From positions 124,001-188,000 of the forward strand of contig JAJJXM010000074.1 of the NCBI GenBank assembly GCA_024516155.1: 64,000 bases of DNA, read 5' to 3'. The notes below the pieces were generated by a model. It was not told the origin of the DNA, ran no database searches, and saw only the letters and a list, made by a program, of their open reading frames with translations. The translations under genes were made by a program, and so were the position numbers. This DNA comes from Pyronema omphalodes. Taxonomy: Eukaryota; Ascomycota; Pezizomycetes; Pezizales; Pyronemataceae. Position 1 is the stretch's first letter, and each line of letters begins with the position of its first letter. Shown piece after piece: positions 1-11,298 of the stretch.

Positions 1-2953
1 TTGCAAGAATGGGCCAAACGGATGGGCTGGCCGCTCAAGAAAGACGATGTCCAGCAGACGATATTTGCACTACAGCGTTTTACGCATATTTTTGAGTTCT
101 CGATGGTAACCAAGAATTAGTATGTCTATTCACGTGGAATGCAGTCGAAGAATCCCGGCTCTAACGCATAACAGTGAGCTTTTGTCCCAAACATCGTCCG
201 CCGTTATTTCCCGACTCGACGACGATCGGCAGAACCTACAGAATATCTTCAAAACGCTTGAGACCATGTCAACGTCAGTGCCTGAAGATTTACAAAAGCA
301 AATGACGGAGATATCGGAGATGAAAACGCTGGTTACTGAACTCGCTCAACTGAACGTCAAAGAAATCCACAACATCTCACTCGGTGTGAATGACGTTCAA
401 GGGACATTACAAGGTGACTCCACAGAACTCAGGGCCCGCGCTACCATCTAATGGATTCTAGATGATGTTATTCGGCAGATAATGCCATTGATATCAAAGA
501 TGGAAATTTATAAAAGACATCAAGACATCCGGCAGAAACGAATCAAAGATACCGGCAAGTGGTTTCTCCTTGAACCGGCATTTCGACAATGGAGCCATGG
601 CGAATCGCCTGATGTCGATATCAATCCCGTTTTTGCATGCTCTGGAGACCCTGGAGTAGGAAAGTCTGTCATCTGGTGAGTTGTCATTTCTGTGACTTTT
701 ACGGATCGAAACTCACCGACATTGCACTGCGCAGTTCCCTCGTATTCGATTATCTTCAGGAACATTACCGGTCCGAAGAAGGAGCTTGTGTAGCCTGCCT
801 TTACTGTGATTACCAGAATAATGAAATCCAAACTCCGGAAAACATGATTGGTGTATTGCTAAAGCAGGTCATCTCAAGACTCAATAAGTCAAGACTGTTA
901 TCTGCAGAAACCATTCGTACACTGAAGGATCATCTCAATGACCAGAAAAGAATCGATCTAGAGGAGGGATGTCGATGGTTAGGGGAGACTATCAAGCAGC
1001 TTCGAAAGTTCTATATCTGCATTGATGCGTTGGACGAGTGCGATGAGGCGCACCGGGCAAAGCTCATACAGGCTCTCGCAACGATATCAAGCAACTGTAG
1101 CCAACCGGATACAATCCGTATATTCTTCACGACGAGACCGCATATCAAGTGTGACGAACTCGTGAAGCGTAATCCAGGAATTGGCTCTCTACACCACATG
1201 CGTTTGAAGGCGCGCCAAGAGGATATAAGGATATATCTTACGCATGAGATTGACGTCGACGAGAACAAGGAGTGTATGGACGACGAGCTCAGGAAAGAAA
1301 TTCTGGATACGATCGTGACTAATTCTGACGGAATGTACGTTTCAAATGTTTATCTGACGCCGAATTGTTAATATTAATTGCACCAATAACGTTGGCCGTT
1401 TTCAATCATGGTTATGGAGCACAGCTGATACTTTCATCCAATGCAGGTTCCTACTGGCCTCGCTGCAGATACAGACGGTATTGGACAAGGCAACTATCAC
1501 CAGGCGAAGCAACGCGCTCCGTAATATGTCCGAGAAACTTGAAGCCGCATTCGAGGGTACAATGACCAGGATCATGAATCAGAAACCAGAGAGGTCGGAA
1601 CAAGCCATGGACGTTCTCAAGTGGGTGTTTCTCGCGAAGCGTCCATTGAAGATGATCGAACTACGTCATGCACTCTCCGTCACGATTGACCTGAGCACAA
1701 TTCAAGCTGGAAAAGCGGCGATCTCATACGATGAGACGGTCGACTGGGAAAAATTTACGTCTGAGAAATCACTGATAGATTGTTGCCTCGGTTTGATTGT
1801 CATAGATGAAGAGACGGCTACTGTCCGTCTTGTTCATAAATCGCTGCACGACCACCTGACACAATTACATGACAGCGACAAAATATTCCCGAACGGCCAC
1901 ACAGAAATGGCATATACCTGCCTACAATACATGTCCTACAACGATTATGAATCTGTCATCGACTGTTCAAAACCGAAAATCACTCAGGCCATCAAGCGCA
2001 AACGCCTGGAGAAGTACCGCCTTCTGGATTATGCGGTAAACAACTTTCGGCACCACTTACACGACCAGAGTAGCTGCACAGCTGATATGATCTGTGCCTT
2101 TTTTCCAGATGGCATCAACCTAAATCAAATTTCGACTGGCTTCCGCTCGAGCTTCTTATCTCCGTTCATCCGGCACCGAGGCAGCTGGGATTACGAAAAA
2201 CACGAATACATTGCGACAAGCCAGATGCATCTCCGTTTACAGTTTGCCATTAGCTGTGGCTTAGAAAATGCCTTCATCAGCCTTCTCGACGCATCTAACC
2301 CAAATATCGATCATGATTTCATGTTGGGTGCCAGTACAATGCTGCTACAGGCATCTCACATTGGCAAGAATGTCATCGTGCAGATCCTGTTGAAGAGAGG
2401 GGTCAATATTAACCTGGCTGATTCCAAGAACCGCACTGCATTATCATGGGCATCGGAGAAGAGCCATGAATCAGTTGTGAAGCTGCTGCTCGATACTGAT
2501 GGTATCGATATCAACTCTAAGGACGATGTATATGGCCAAACTGCATTATCATGGGCATCCGAAAAGGGGCGTGCTTCAGTTGTGAAGCTGCTCCTTGATG
2601 CTGATGGTATCGACATCAACTCCCAGAGTATTAGCGGCCGAACTGCATTATCATGGGCATGCCAAAATGGCCATGATTCAGTTGTGAAGCTACTACTGCA
2701 GGCTGATGGTATCGACATCAACTCCAATGACGATGAATATGGCCAAACTGCATTATCATGGGCATCCAAAGAGGGCCATGAGTCAGTTGTGAAGCTGCTT
2801 CTCAAGGCTGATGGTATCGACATCAACAAAATAGACAATGAGGGGCTTACCGCGTTGTCTCTGGCATATCGGAAACGTCATCATTCCACTGCGCAATTAC
2901 TTCTTGCTGCTGGAGCTATTGTTCAAGAAGACGACTCCATACTGTTTTTTTAA
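1..2953 (+). CDS. NLR 1: HELL-NACHT-ankyrin STAND protein, 5' end outside window
   Basis: Intracellular STAND/NLR sensor; family knowledge suggests ligand binding by the ankyrins, NACHT oligomerisation and release of a HELL-type membrane-active domain. The window opens at about codon 99 of the N-terminal domain, by comparison with NLR 4. Proposed introns: 120-174 (GTATGT, CTAAC, ACAG), 384-461, 676-734 (GTGAGT) and 1335-1446 (GTACGT). They join the open frames in phase; a full copy would be about 980 aa. Walker A GDPGVGKS lies at the end of exon 3, Walker B FYICIDALDE near 1010, sensor FFTTRPH near 1120, and the winged-helix-like KWVFLAKRPLKMIELRHALS near 1620. Six ankyrin repeats follow, four of them near-identical, ending LTALSLAY. 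The body is almost base-for-base that of NLR 4, apart from the repeat array. Splice sites are inferred from sequence only. Confidence 0.85.
2335..2925 (+). repeat. Ankyrin-coding array of NLR 1 (6 repeats)
   Basis: Tandem units of about 99-105 bp, each coding a 33-35-residue ankyrin repeat of the form TALSWAS..GH.SVVKLLL.ADGIDINS. The first (STMLLQAS) and last (LTALSLAY) are diverged caps; the four central ones are nearly identical in DNA. Differences gather at the two or three residues after WAS and in the link between repeats. Confidence 0.9.
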
Positions 2954-5854
2954 CTTTTTTTATCTTTTTTTATCGGTATTTATCTTTTTCTTCTTCTTTA
3001 TCTATATGTTGGTCTTTCTATTGTTGAACACGGGTATATGTCGTGCGAGAATTCTCGGAAAAATGTACTTGCGGCCGTTGACAGATACATAGTATCAAGG
3101 ATGTCATTTGGTGCTTCGCTGGTGATTGGATGATTTTTGGTGGTGGATGTGGTAGTCGTCTTTTACATTCTTTTCATTACTGTTTTCGATTTACGAAGTT
3201 ACGACTGTTTTCTAGTTTATTTCTACGACTATGTTTCTGAATTTCAAAGCCGCGTAGCTGTAATAGTTCCAGAAGAAGTATTCTCTGACTCCAGTTGTTA
3301 AGACAGCTACCAGAATCAGTCATTTGTCGCACAAAGCAGTTCTTCTACATCCCACATATCAGTGTCCAACTGACATGTATTGGAGGATCTTTCAGTCAAA
3401 ACAAACACCAATACATTCTCGTAATATGAGTCGTAATGTATTCTGGCATTCCATCCTGTAGAATCTCATATCCGTAAACCAGCTGCAATGGCGCAACACG
3501 GCATATGGTATACTTTTGAAGTCTTTCATATAGAAGCATGAGGTCTGAGAAAACACGTTGTAAATGAGTGCGGTGGTCCTGGATCTAAGAAAACATCATA
3601 TTACAAGTATCACGCCTTTGAATATTTTTTACCTGTAGCGACGACAGCAAGGCATTGTCAAACCAATAGTGTCTTTTGCACGCGCGCGTACATGATCACT
3701 CGACCAGTATCTAATATGTCAATTTATATATCCACTGCAGCTTCCCAGAACTGGTCTGAAAATAAGGATCTCTCGTTATTCAGGCGAGCTGAGCGTATCA
3801 AGCCCCCGCACTCATATCTGCAATTCAGACACCACAGCACAACCGGAACTACAACCCAGCCCCGAAGTATTCCTGAATATGAGTGATGGGTGATGAATAA
3901 ACAACCATGCCATTCCCATGTTCAACCACAATGATCGAAAGGTATGAGTTTCGTCATAGATGACAGTTTTAGTATTTTTGAAATATTCAGTTGTAGAGGC
4001 GAGCTCCACCCCAAACTTGAGCACGGTGAATGCAGACATCTGGCAGTGGATGCCGGACGTACGCTTACACACAGCCTTATGTATACCCTTATACACACCC
4101 AATTCATTTGCACCCAATTCATATGCACGCAGTTCATGTGCACCCAATTCATATACATAAAAAAGTATCGCTTATTTCCCGAGTATCTTGTCTTTTCTAT
4201 ATATGCATAGCACAACACAGATGTCTCTCTGGTACGAATGTGAAAGCATAGATGTGTGGATGGATTTCAAATCATCTAGATACGATACTGACATAAGGTG
4301 TAGCGATAAAACTCAACGGTCTTACCCCATAGTCAAAATACTCGCCTGAAGTGCAGTATCCGGGTATCTGAGTATCTTGACATATGAACCAACCTCACCC
4401 CGCCCTCACCCCGCACATAATCGAAATGTATCATTTGGCTGACCCAACATCCCAAACTATCTCGGTTATCTATATCGTCTATGTAATGTAACCGATGTCC
4501 GGTGCTGTGTGCTGTGTGCTCTGTGCTCTGCTCTCTGTGCTCTGTGTTCTTGTAACCGCTTATACCACTATATGAATTACTTGTAGTCTCATATATATTC
4601 CGAACCAGTACCTGAGCACAATGCATCAGCTATCATTCTCCGCCATTATTTTTCGCAATTATTCCCCGCCACTGGTCTCCATTATTCTCCATTCGAGTGT
4701 ATTCCCCGTTACCGCTCTTATCGGTTTTTAGAGCCCAGTTTGGATATTCTAGGTCTGTCATTATTCTACACTATTCTCCGCTGCCCACCATGATTCGTTA
4801 TGCATTGTCTGTTTCCAATCAAAATATTCACGAATAATCTCAGACGTTCCCGGAAATCATCTCTAATCACCTATACACGAAGTCTAACCAAGCTCATTCT
4901 CCTACTGATATTATTCCTCAGACCTCATACCTCATACATCATACCTTAAAGCCTATATAATCGGCTCACGGAGCCATCCTCACCTCGCTTTTCTTTGCCA
5001 CGCTTTCGTTTCCAGCATCCCTTCGCGCTCCCCTTCCCCTGCCAACCAACCAGGTTGCAATTTCTCGAACCATACCGATATCGGCTAAATTCAAAGTCCC
5101 ACCAAATCAAGTCGACCAAATCACATGACGACATTCTAGACCATCTTCCACCCATGTTGCGCTAACGACCATTAGCTTCTTAGCTCGCGTACCTGCATCG
5201 TGCATCTAAAAGTGGAAGGTGTGGAGATGAAACGGGTCCGCGTCGCCTTCGCGTCGTTGCGGTGGCTTGATGGGAGATGAAGATGAAGATGCTGGGCAGC
5301 TGGGTAATTCTTGGAAGCCTGGGGAATGGGGGAAGGGAGGCGATTGTTTTATATGTGTAGGCGTAATGATTTTTGTGGATTTCTATGTTGATCTTTCTGT
5401 ATGTTTTTGTGGTTTTATGTTTTCGTGGCAAAACGCGGTTGCGGATACGGATGTGGATGTAGGTTGCGGAGTGGCAGAGGAGGAAACATCTCTTCGGATT
5501 TCGCATGCTTCGCGTGGCAACGAGGCTAGCTGGGAAAGTACGAGCGTGCTGTGCGGTGCGGGGAGAATCATGAGAATCTGCCGCGATAGACATTGTACGA
5601 CACGAAGTTCATCACAAATTTCGTCAATTATATATGTAAATCTCACCCGTCCACAAACAATCAATCGATACAATTGCTTCCCCTATTCATCAATCGATAG
5701 GTCGAAAGCAGGTGAGATTACAAGTCAGGTACCCGCGACCGGGACCCCCATTGAGGCGATGCATTTGTATATGAAGGGCCAAAAGAATTGTGCCACAAAA
5801 TCAAGAGCAGATGTATGTCGCATGCACAACATCCTGCAACTGCACTTTCTGGTA
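2954..5854. other. 3' flank of NLR 1, no gene recognised
   Basis: Non-coding DNA that recurs after the other three NLR genes (15236, 49864, 61829). It holds T-rich sequence just after the stop codon, a 15-bp minisatellite at 4096-4155, a CTGTG/CTCTG-rich stretch near 4500-4550, ATTATTCTCC-type low-complexity repeats at about 4640-4800, and a TATATAA box near 4955. From about 3250 onward it matches the flank of NLR 2 better than those of NLR 3 and 4, although the gene before it matches NLR 4. The stretch 5050-5600 resembles 10180-10650, so it seems to be an older duplicated segment. Short open frames here are not conserved in frame between units. Confidence 0.6.
4096..4155 (+). repeat. 15-bp minisatellite, four units
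   Basis: Four 15-bp units of the form CACCCAATTCATATG at 4096, 4111, 4126 and 4141. The same place in unit 3 (51128-51172) has three units, in unit 4 (about 62963) one, and in unit 2 (about 16504) one degenerate copy. Copy number therefore varies between paralogous units. Confidence 0.85.
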
Positions 5855-7617
5855 CACAACACTCACCAGCCACAGACACGGTTGCCCCACCCATACCAGA
5901 CCACTGACTAAACCACGGAAACGCGCATTACAATTAGTGGTTATCCAAATGGCACAAAATATTCTTACACGCAAATCAATCAATGGTTCATTAAATGATA
6001 TCAAGACAATAAAGCGCAATAAAACAGTTGTCATTAGGAAAACTCAAGGACGGTTCTGTAGTGGTTGTTTTGATAGTGGTGAGTTGGATTGAACAGAATA
6101 TTCCATGAGCACAGATAAAGCAGTCGGTACAACGAACGAATACAAGTGTAGTGATGCAGGATAAGATTTTACATTACAGCCTTAAGAATAGTAAGTAAAT
6201 GGAGTGGAAAAACAATTTTCTGGCTGGTAACCCGGGCTGTCGTGGTGTTTCCCCCATAGAAACCCTGCAGTACTACTTTAGACTACATCGATACGAAAGG
6301 CTTTTTATTTAGCAACGGAATGATATCACGGTTGATTGCCTTGAGAAATGGCTGTTCTATTGATGTTTAAAATTTTCTTTGTTCGGTGTACACACATAGT
6401 GAAATGATTTAGTGGTGATTAAGGAAAGGGCAATATGAGTCATTTTGATTTGATTGGCGGTGAAATCATTGTTTCCTCCTTGGCATCCAAAGCTGCTTTA
6501 TTTTTTTTTTCTTTTACATTTACTCGTGCCTAAAGATGGTGGTGGCGCTAGCCACCATCTTTAGGCACGAGTAGGTTTCTTTTGTTATCCAGACTGCTCT
6601 ATGTGATTCTTTTGTATGCGAGGATAATGCTAATCCTACATGCGTGATGTGTTTCGCTGAGTTTTCTGACATACATATCAAGATTTACATACCAAAGGAG
6701 CTCAAGAGATCTTTGCGGACACAACAAGCAAGAATATGTAGAGAGACACACAAAGTATAGACTAAATAAAGGCAAGAATCGTCTTGACCGTGACTTTACT
6801 GTGTGTTTTTATGTAACCCATATTCACAACAGCACGGTCTCAATTTCTTCGCTACCGGTGGTAAAGATATCAATAGCTCTAATAGCTCTGATATATTACT
6901 CCTGGCTCCAAACTCAAGAGATCCGCTAGATTTTATTGCTCGTCCTACATTCGGCTTATTAAGTCTTATATGGGTTGGTATACACGATTTTATGTAGTAT
7001 GAATAAATTTCTGCTCATTCTTTCTAAACGCTAAGTTGTGTGCCCTTTCAAATATCCATATCATCCATTTGACCATTGCTTTATTTGTGTGCCATTAAGA
7101 TAACCACTACTACTCAATGACCGCCTCCGATTGCATGGAGCGCCACTGCCTGTGGTTTAGTCAGTGGGTTTTGTGGCCTGTGGGCGATCAGTGGTGGAAA
7201 GTGTACTTGTTGATGTTGTGCATGCGATGTGCATCATTGCGTGTTGGTTTTCTGACAAAATCCTTGTGGCCCTCCATATACAGATGCATTGCCGTAGTCT
7301 CGGTGCTTCATATATGACCAATAACAATTTTTCTTTTGCAACGAAAGACCCCTCTGCTATACCAAGAGACAAAAATGCACCCGACCTGTGACATTATCGT
7401 GATCATCTGCAGATATACGGCTCACGCCCAAAGATGTGCTTGCTTTTTGTGCAGAGATCGACGAGTGCACACTCACTGCCGAACAAACATTGGGCTTATT
7501 CTTCTGCTTTTCTTCTGCTCGGAACAAGCGACGGAAAAATTGAGGGGTAAAACAGTATCAATTGTTTACTATGTAAGTATCACCCGCGCTGTAACAGTAG
7601 AGTTATCGTGGGAGATA
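5855..7617. other. Unit spacer missing from unit 2, no gene recognised
   Basis: AT-rich DNA shared with unit 3 (about 52805-54430) and absent from unit 2, where the transposon nest sits. It carries a 53-bp hairpin insertion at 6521-6573 and about 120 bp near 6590-6715 that unit 3 lacks. A short open frame at 6803-6997 has a partly similar counterpart in unit 3 (53586-53795), but start context and length differ and no domain is recognised. Confidence 0.5.
6521..6573. mobile_element. Miniature hairpin insertion (53 bp, TA-flanked)
   Basis: Two 22-bp arms, 6521-6542 and 6552-6573, are perfect inverted repeats around a 9-nt loop. Outermost bases are TA on both sides, with CTCGTGCC and GGCACGAG inside. 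The matching place in unit 3 (about 53488) reads straight through as ACATTCAGGTTTC, so unit 3 looks like an empty site. TA flanks suggest mobilisation by a Tc1/mariner-type transposase; the hairpin is far smaller than usual MITEs. Confidence 0.6.
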
Positions 7618-8291
7618 CATAGGAAGACGGTGCCATTGGCAATGGCATCGACGCCTTTTGGTCTCCATGACAGGGGGGGCGACAGGGATTCAAATGGTTT
7701 GAGGTGACACCTTGTGATCGGAGGGTTTTCTTGCTTACCCGGATGTTCGCAACCACGGTAACCATATCTTAGTGCCACTGGCTTGACAATTTTTTCGCTA
7801 ATAAAACATGTTTTTAGGCTCCACATTGGCGCGCCTTGACATGCAAAGACCATTGAGACATTTTCTGCCGCCCATACAAAATACACGGGGTTTTAACACT
7901 CTACTATGGACTCTTCGAATTTCTTCTGAATTTCATCTTTTTGGGTGGAGTGTTGTACTTCAGAAGGTCAAATTTAATGGTACGACCAAGACTTTTTGAT
8001 TCGCATTGTTGTGCCCGAGGAGCAGCGTTTAGCGTGCCGTCGGATTATTTTCATCCTGGGCGGCACCGTCTTCCTTCCGCACACCACAGTTGTACAACTG
8101 ACCATGACTCCCGATACACATACCGAGATTGGTTACGTAAGGGACTACTCAACACACGCGAATGCTAACCGATCACAAAAAGTCTCGTGTACGGCACTGG
8201 CTACTGCTTCACCCGAATTGGTATGTTTGCATACTGTTCGCTGTCCAGGATTCATTGAATGCTGTTGTCTTTCAACCTGACGGCAGTATTT
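7618..8291. other. Conserved stretch upstream of NLR fragment P1
   Basis: Sequence also found at 41562-42277 and 54431-55130, always directly before a truncated NLR fragment. A diverged partial copy of the neighbouring sequence lies at 57385-57965. Short frames around 7996-8280 are partly shared but carry no known domain. It is best read as non-coding duplicated sequence or the remains of an unrecognised exon. Confidence 0.45.
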
Positions 8292-9559
8292 TCGAGGCTA
8301 TTAGACGCAGATACCATCTCAACATTGAAAAGGCATCTCAATGGACTAAAAGGTATTGATCTGGAGGAGGGATGTCGATTGTTAGGGGAGACTATCAAGC
8401 AGCTTCGAAGGTTCTATATCTGCATTGATGCCTTGGACGAGAGCGATGAGGCGCACCGGGCAAAGCTCATGCAAGCTCTCGCGAAGATATCAAGCAACTC
8501 TAGCCAACCGGATACAATCTGTCTATTCTTCACGTCAAGACCGCATATCAACTGGGAGGAACTCTTGAAGCGTAATCCAACAATCGGCTCTCTGGACCAC
8601 ATATGTTTGAAGGCACGCCAAGAGGATATAAGAATATATATTATTCATGAGATTGACGTGAACCAGCATGATGAGTGTATGAATGAAAATCTCAGGACAG
8701 AAATTCTGGATACCATCGTTGCTAATTGTGACGGGATGTGGGTTTCTGAAGCCTCTCCTGATACCGAAGTCTTGATGATGGATGCATTTGATGTCATCGG
8801 GGGTCTTGAATGTTCGCTGTGGTACCTGGCTGACACCATCTTTCAATGCAGGTTTCTACTAGCTGCGCTGCAGATACAAACGGTCTTAGACGAGTCAACT
8901 ATCAGAAGACGAAGAGACGCGCTGCAGAATATGCCCGAGAAACTTGAAGCCGCATGCGAGAGTACAATCAGCCGGATTATGAACCAGAAAACCCAGAGAT
9001 ATAAACAAGCTATGGGTGGTCTTCCGTAGGTATTTTTCGCAAAACGTCCATTGACGATGATTGAGCTACGCCATGCCCTCTCTGTCACGATCGATCCCAG
9101 CACAATGCAAGCGGGGAAACTGGCAATCTCATACGATGAGACGGTCGACTGGGAAAACCTTTCTTCTGAGAAATCACTGATACATTGTTGCCTCGGCCTG
9201 ATCATTATTGATGAGGAGACATCTACTGTCCGTCTTGTTCATAAATCATTACACGACCACCTGACATAATTACACCACAACGGCTGAATATTCCCTGACG
9301 GTCATTCCCAGATAGCCTACACCTGTCGACAACACATGTCTTACAGCGACGGTCAATATGAAATAGACTATTCAAAACCAGCAGGCGATTCGTGTATCCA
9401 AGATAATCGCCTGGGGACGTACCACCTTCTGGATTATGCAGTCAAAAACTTTGGGCACCACTTATGCAACCAGAGTTATGATCAATGCCTTTTTTCCAGA
9501 TAGCATCAACCTAAATCGAATCTCGACAGGATTACACTCAGAATTCTTGTCTGATTTAC
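8292..9559 (+). pseudogene. NLR fragment P1: NACHT second half plus winged-helix-like region
   Basis: Homologous to NLR exon 4 from just after the P-loop region (SRLLDADTISTLK) to the segment before the ankyrins (LNRISTGLHSEFLSD). Walker B (FYICIDALDE) and a diverged sensor (FFTSRPH) remain. The HELL domain, Walker A and all ankyrins are missing. The intron-4 position survives around 8738-8851. A TAG interrupts it near 9027 (CCG TAG G, where copy P3 has CAG TGG G) and more stops follow after 9266. The copy breaks off at the same two points as P2 and P3, so all three descend from one truncated ancestor. Functional translation is unlikely. Confidence 0.85.
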
Positions 9560-9584
9560 TAAAAAAAATAGAAAATTCAACGAT

Positions 9585-9585
<1 letters not shown>

Positions 9586-9627
<42 letters not shown>

Positions 9628-9753
9628 CAAAAAAGAGAAAAAGAGAAAAAGCAAAAAAGAGAAAAAGAGAAAAAGAGAAAAAGAGAAAAAGAGAAAAAGA
9701 GAAAAAGAGAAAAAGAGAAAAAGAGAAAAAGAGAAAAAGAGAAAAAGAGAAAA
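9586..9753 (+). repeat. Poly-A plus (AAAAAG/AG)n microsatellite
   Basis: A run of 41 A (9586-9626), then units of GAAAAA and GCAAAAAA up to 9753. It lies directly after the truncation point of fragment P1. The same place in unit 2 (about 43590) has only short A runs, and in unit 3 (about 56440) a medium one, so the tract expanded in unit 1. It creates meaningless lysine-rich frames on + and phenylalanine-rich frames on -. Confidence 0.95.
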
Positions 9754-11298
9754 ACATTTCGGACAACGTAAATCCCTATGGAAGTCCGTGCGGATAGAAA
9801 GCACGCGCGTGAAGAGAGCACACACGAATGAAGACGCGACTGAATGAGAAATATTGATGCTAATAATTGCAACGTGATTGATTCAGAAATTGAATATCTA
9901 TTATCTATTATTTAATATTGGTTACATTTTTTTTCATTTTATTTTATTTCATTTTCACAAAATCTGGGTGAAAACACGACGCGTCACATCCGACCGAGGA
10001 CTTCCAGTGTGCGCATAAATTGAGCCCAGCGGGCCCCCCATTGTGCACTATCCCCTTTCTGATCGGCGTCGCGGTACTCGTACGGGCGGACGACAATGCG
10101 ATTGGCAATAAACGCGCTGGGCGGGCGACGAGCGCACGGAGACATTGGCGATGAACACTCTCCGCCACACATACTCCTTTGTCATTCAGTAGACCTTTGC
10201 TCTCGGCTAAAGTCACATCAAATCAAGTCAAGATCACATGACATAACGCTCTCCATCCAGCGCTAGCCATCATTAGCTCGCATACCTGCATGTGAAAGAG
10301 GAAGGTGTCCCTGCCGCGGAGGTTCGGGTATGCGCTGGGCGCGTCAGTGGCTGAAGGGAGATGAGATGAAGCCTGGAGATGTTGGGTAACGCTGGAAGCG
10401 GGTGTAGTCGGTGATGAAGGCGAAGAGGGGGGGGGAGTGGGGGGTAATTTTTTCACATGTGTCAGCGGTTTTATGAATTGTGTAATTTGATTTTGTTTTT
10501 TACAAATGGTTTATGGGAGGATGCGGATGTAGCACGCTGAGTGGCCAAGATAATCGGGTTTTCGCGTCTGTTGGCGACTTCGCGTGGTGACGTTGCGGCG
10601 AGGACGAGGCTGAGGGGTATGTCCGCGTCCGGGGGATGTGCGCTCGCAGGGCGTGATGAGCATGAGATGAGAATGGGAAACGAGAGTATATTGGTTGATG
10701 ATTCTTACTGCCGCAGACAAAGAAAAGATACTGACTCGAAATATCAATTGATGAGGAAGAAGTACATTGTATTTCCTTGATTTCTTCGGTGATATTCAAT
10801 AACTATATCTACTGTTGCCTATTGGCTATATAAAGTTCATTGAGGTTGGATTTCATACGAATCGTATACAGCATCTGTCAATCCATATCGCGGCTGGCGT
10901 ATCTATTGAGCTTCTGTTAACCTGTCGAAAGGAATGAACAAGATGAGATCTTGGATTTAATGTAATTAACCGTGTGGCTTTGTGAATATTGACATGTGAT
11001 GAATAATACGAGGTGACATTATCCACCGAGCAAAGAAAAATAACCGTTAGACATTTGTGTCAATCGAGAAAGTGTTCACTATACTTTTGCCGACAGGGCC
11101 GTGCATGATCTGCATGAAACGTGCGCAGAGCCTCAGCAGAGATTGGAAATATGAGGCATGCGGGGTAGCGCCCGCTTTTTCAGGTGTACCATCACACTCT
11201 CCCCGTCGTTACCAACTACCATTGTTCATCATTTATATCAGTATTCTCCCATCTACGGTATTTCCGGCTGACCACACTGTTGGGACTGTCCAGGCGTC
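9754..11298 (+). promoter_or_regulatory. Upstream region of NLR 2
   Basis: Non-coding DNA between fragment P1 and the NLR 2 start, almost the same as 43600-45162 before NLR 3. A TATATAAA box stands at 10827-10834 with ATTGG (reverse CCAAT) just before it. The part 10180-10650 resembles 5050-5600. No gene was recognised; the extent of the promoter and the transcription start are inferred. Confidence 0.5.
10827..10834 (+). promoter_or_regulatory. TATA-like box upstream of NLR 2
   Basis: TATATAAA, preceded by ATTGG at 10821-10825, is conserved before NLR 3 (44693-44700) and lost before NLR 4, where this block is replaced. It lies about 465 bp before the ATG, which would imply a long 5' UTR. Confidence 0.4.

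Noticed and set aside
4955..5155. Promoter plus small gene downstream of the TATATAA box near 4955
   Set aside because: No open frame with recognisable content follows, and the box is missing from units 3 and 4.
5180..5593. Minus-strand open frame beginning MSIAADSHDS, repeated at 17722-17940 and 52159-52545
   Set aside because: The start is shared because the DNA is duplicated, but the three frames diverge in different ways and lengths (137, 72 and 128 codons), so no coding constraint is visible.
6803..6997. Small gene shared by units 1 and 3 (6803-6997, 53586-53795)
   Set aside because: Partly similar peptides, but upstream ends differ and no domain or codon signature is seen. A decayed retroelement piece on the minus strand is possible but could not be supported.
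9436..9872. Lysine-rich (+) and phenylalanine-rich (-) open frames
   Set aside because: They are created by the poly-A and AAAAAG microsatellite at 9586-9753.
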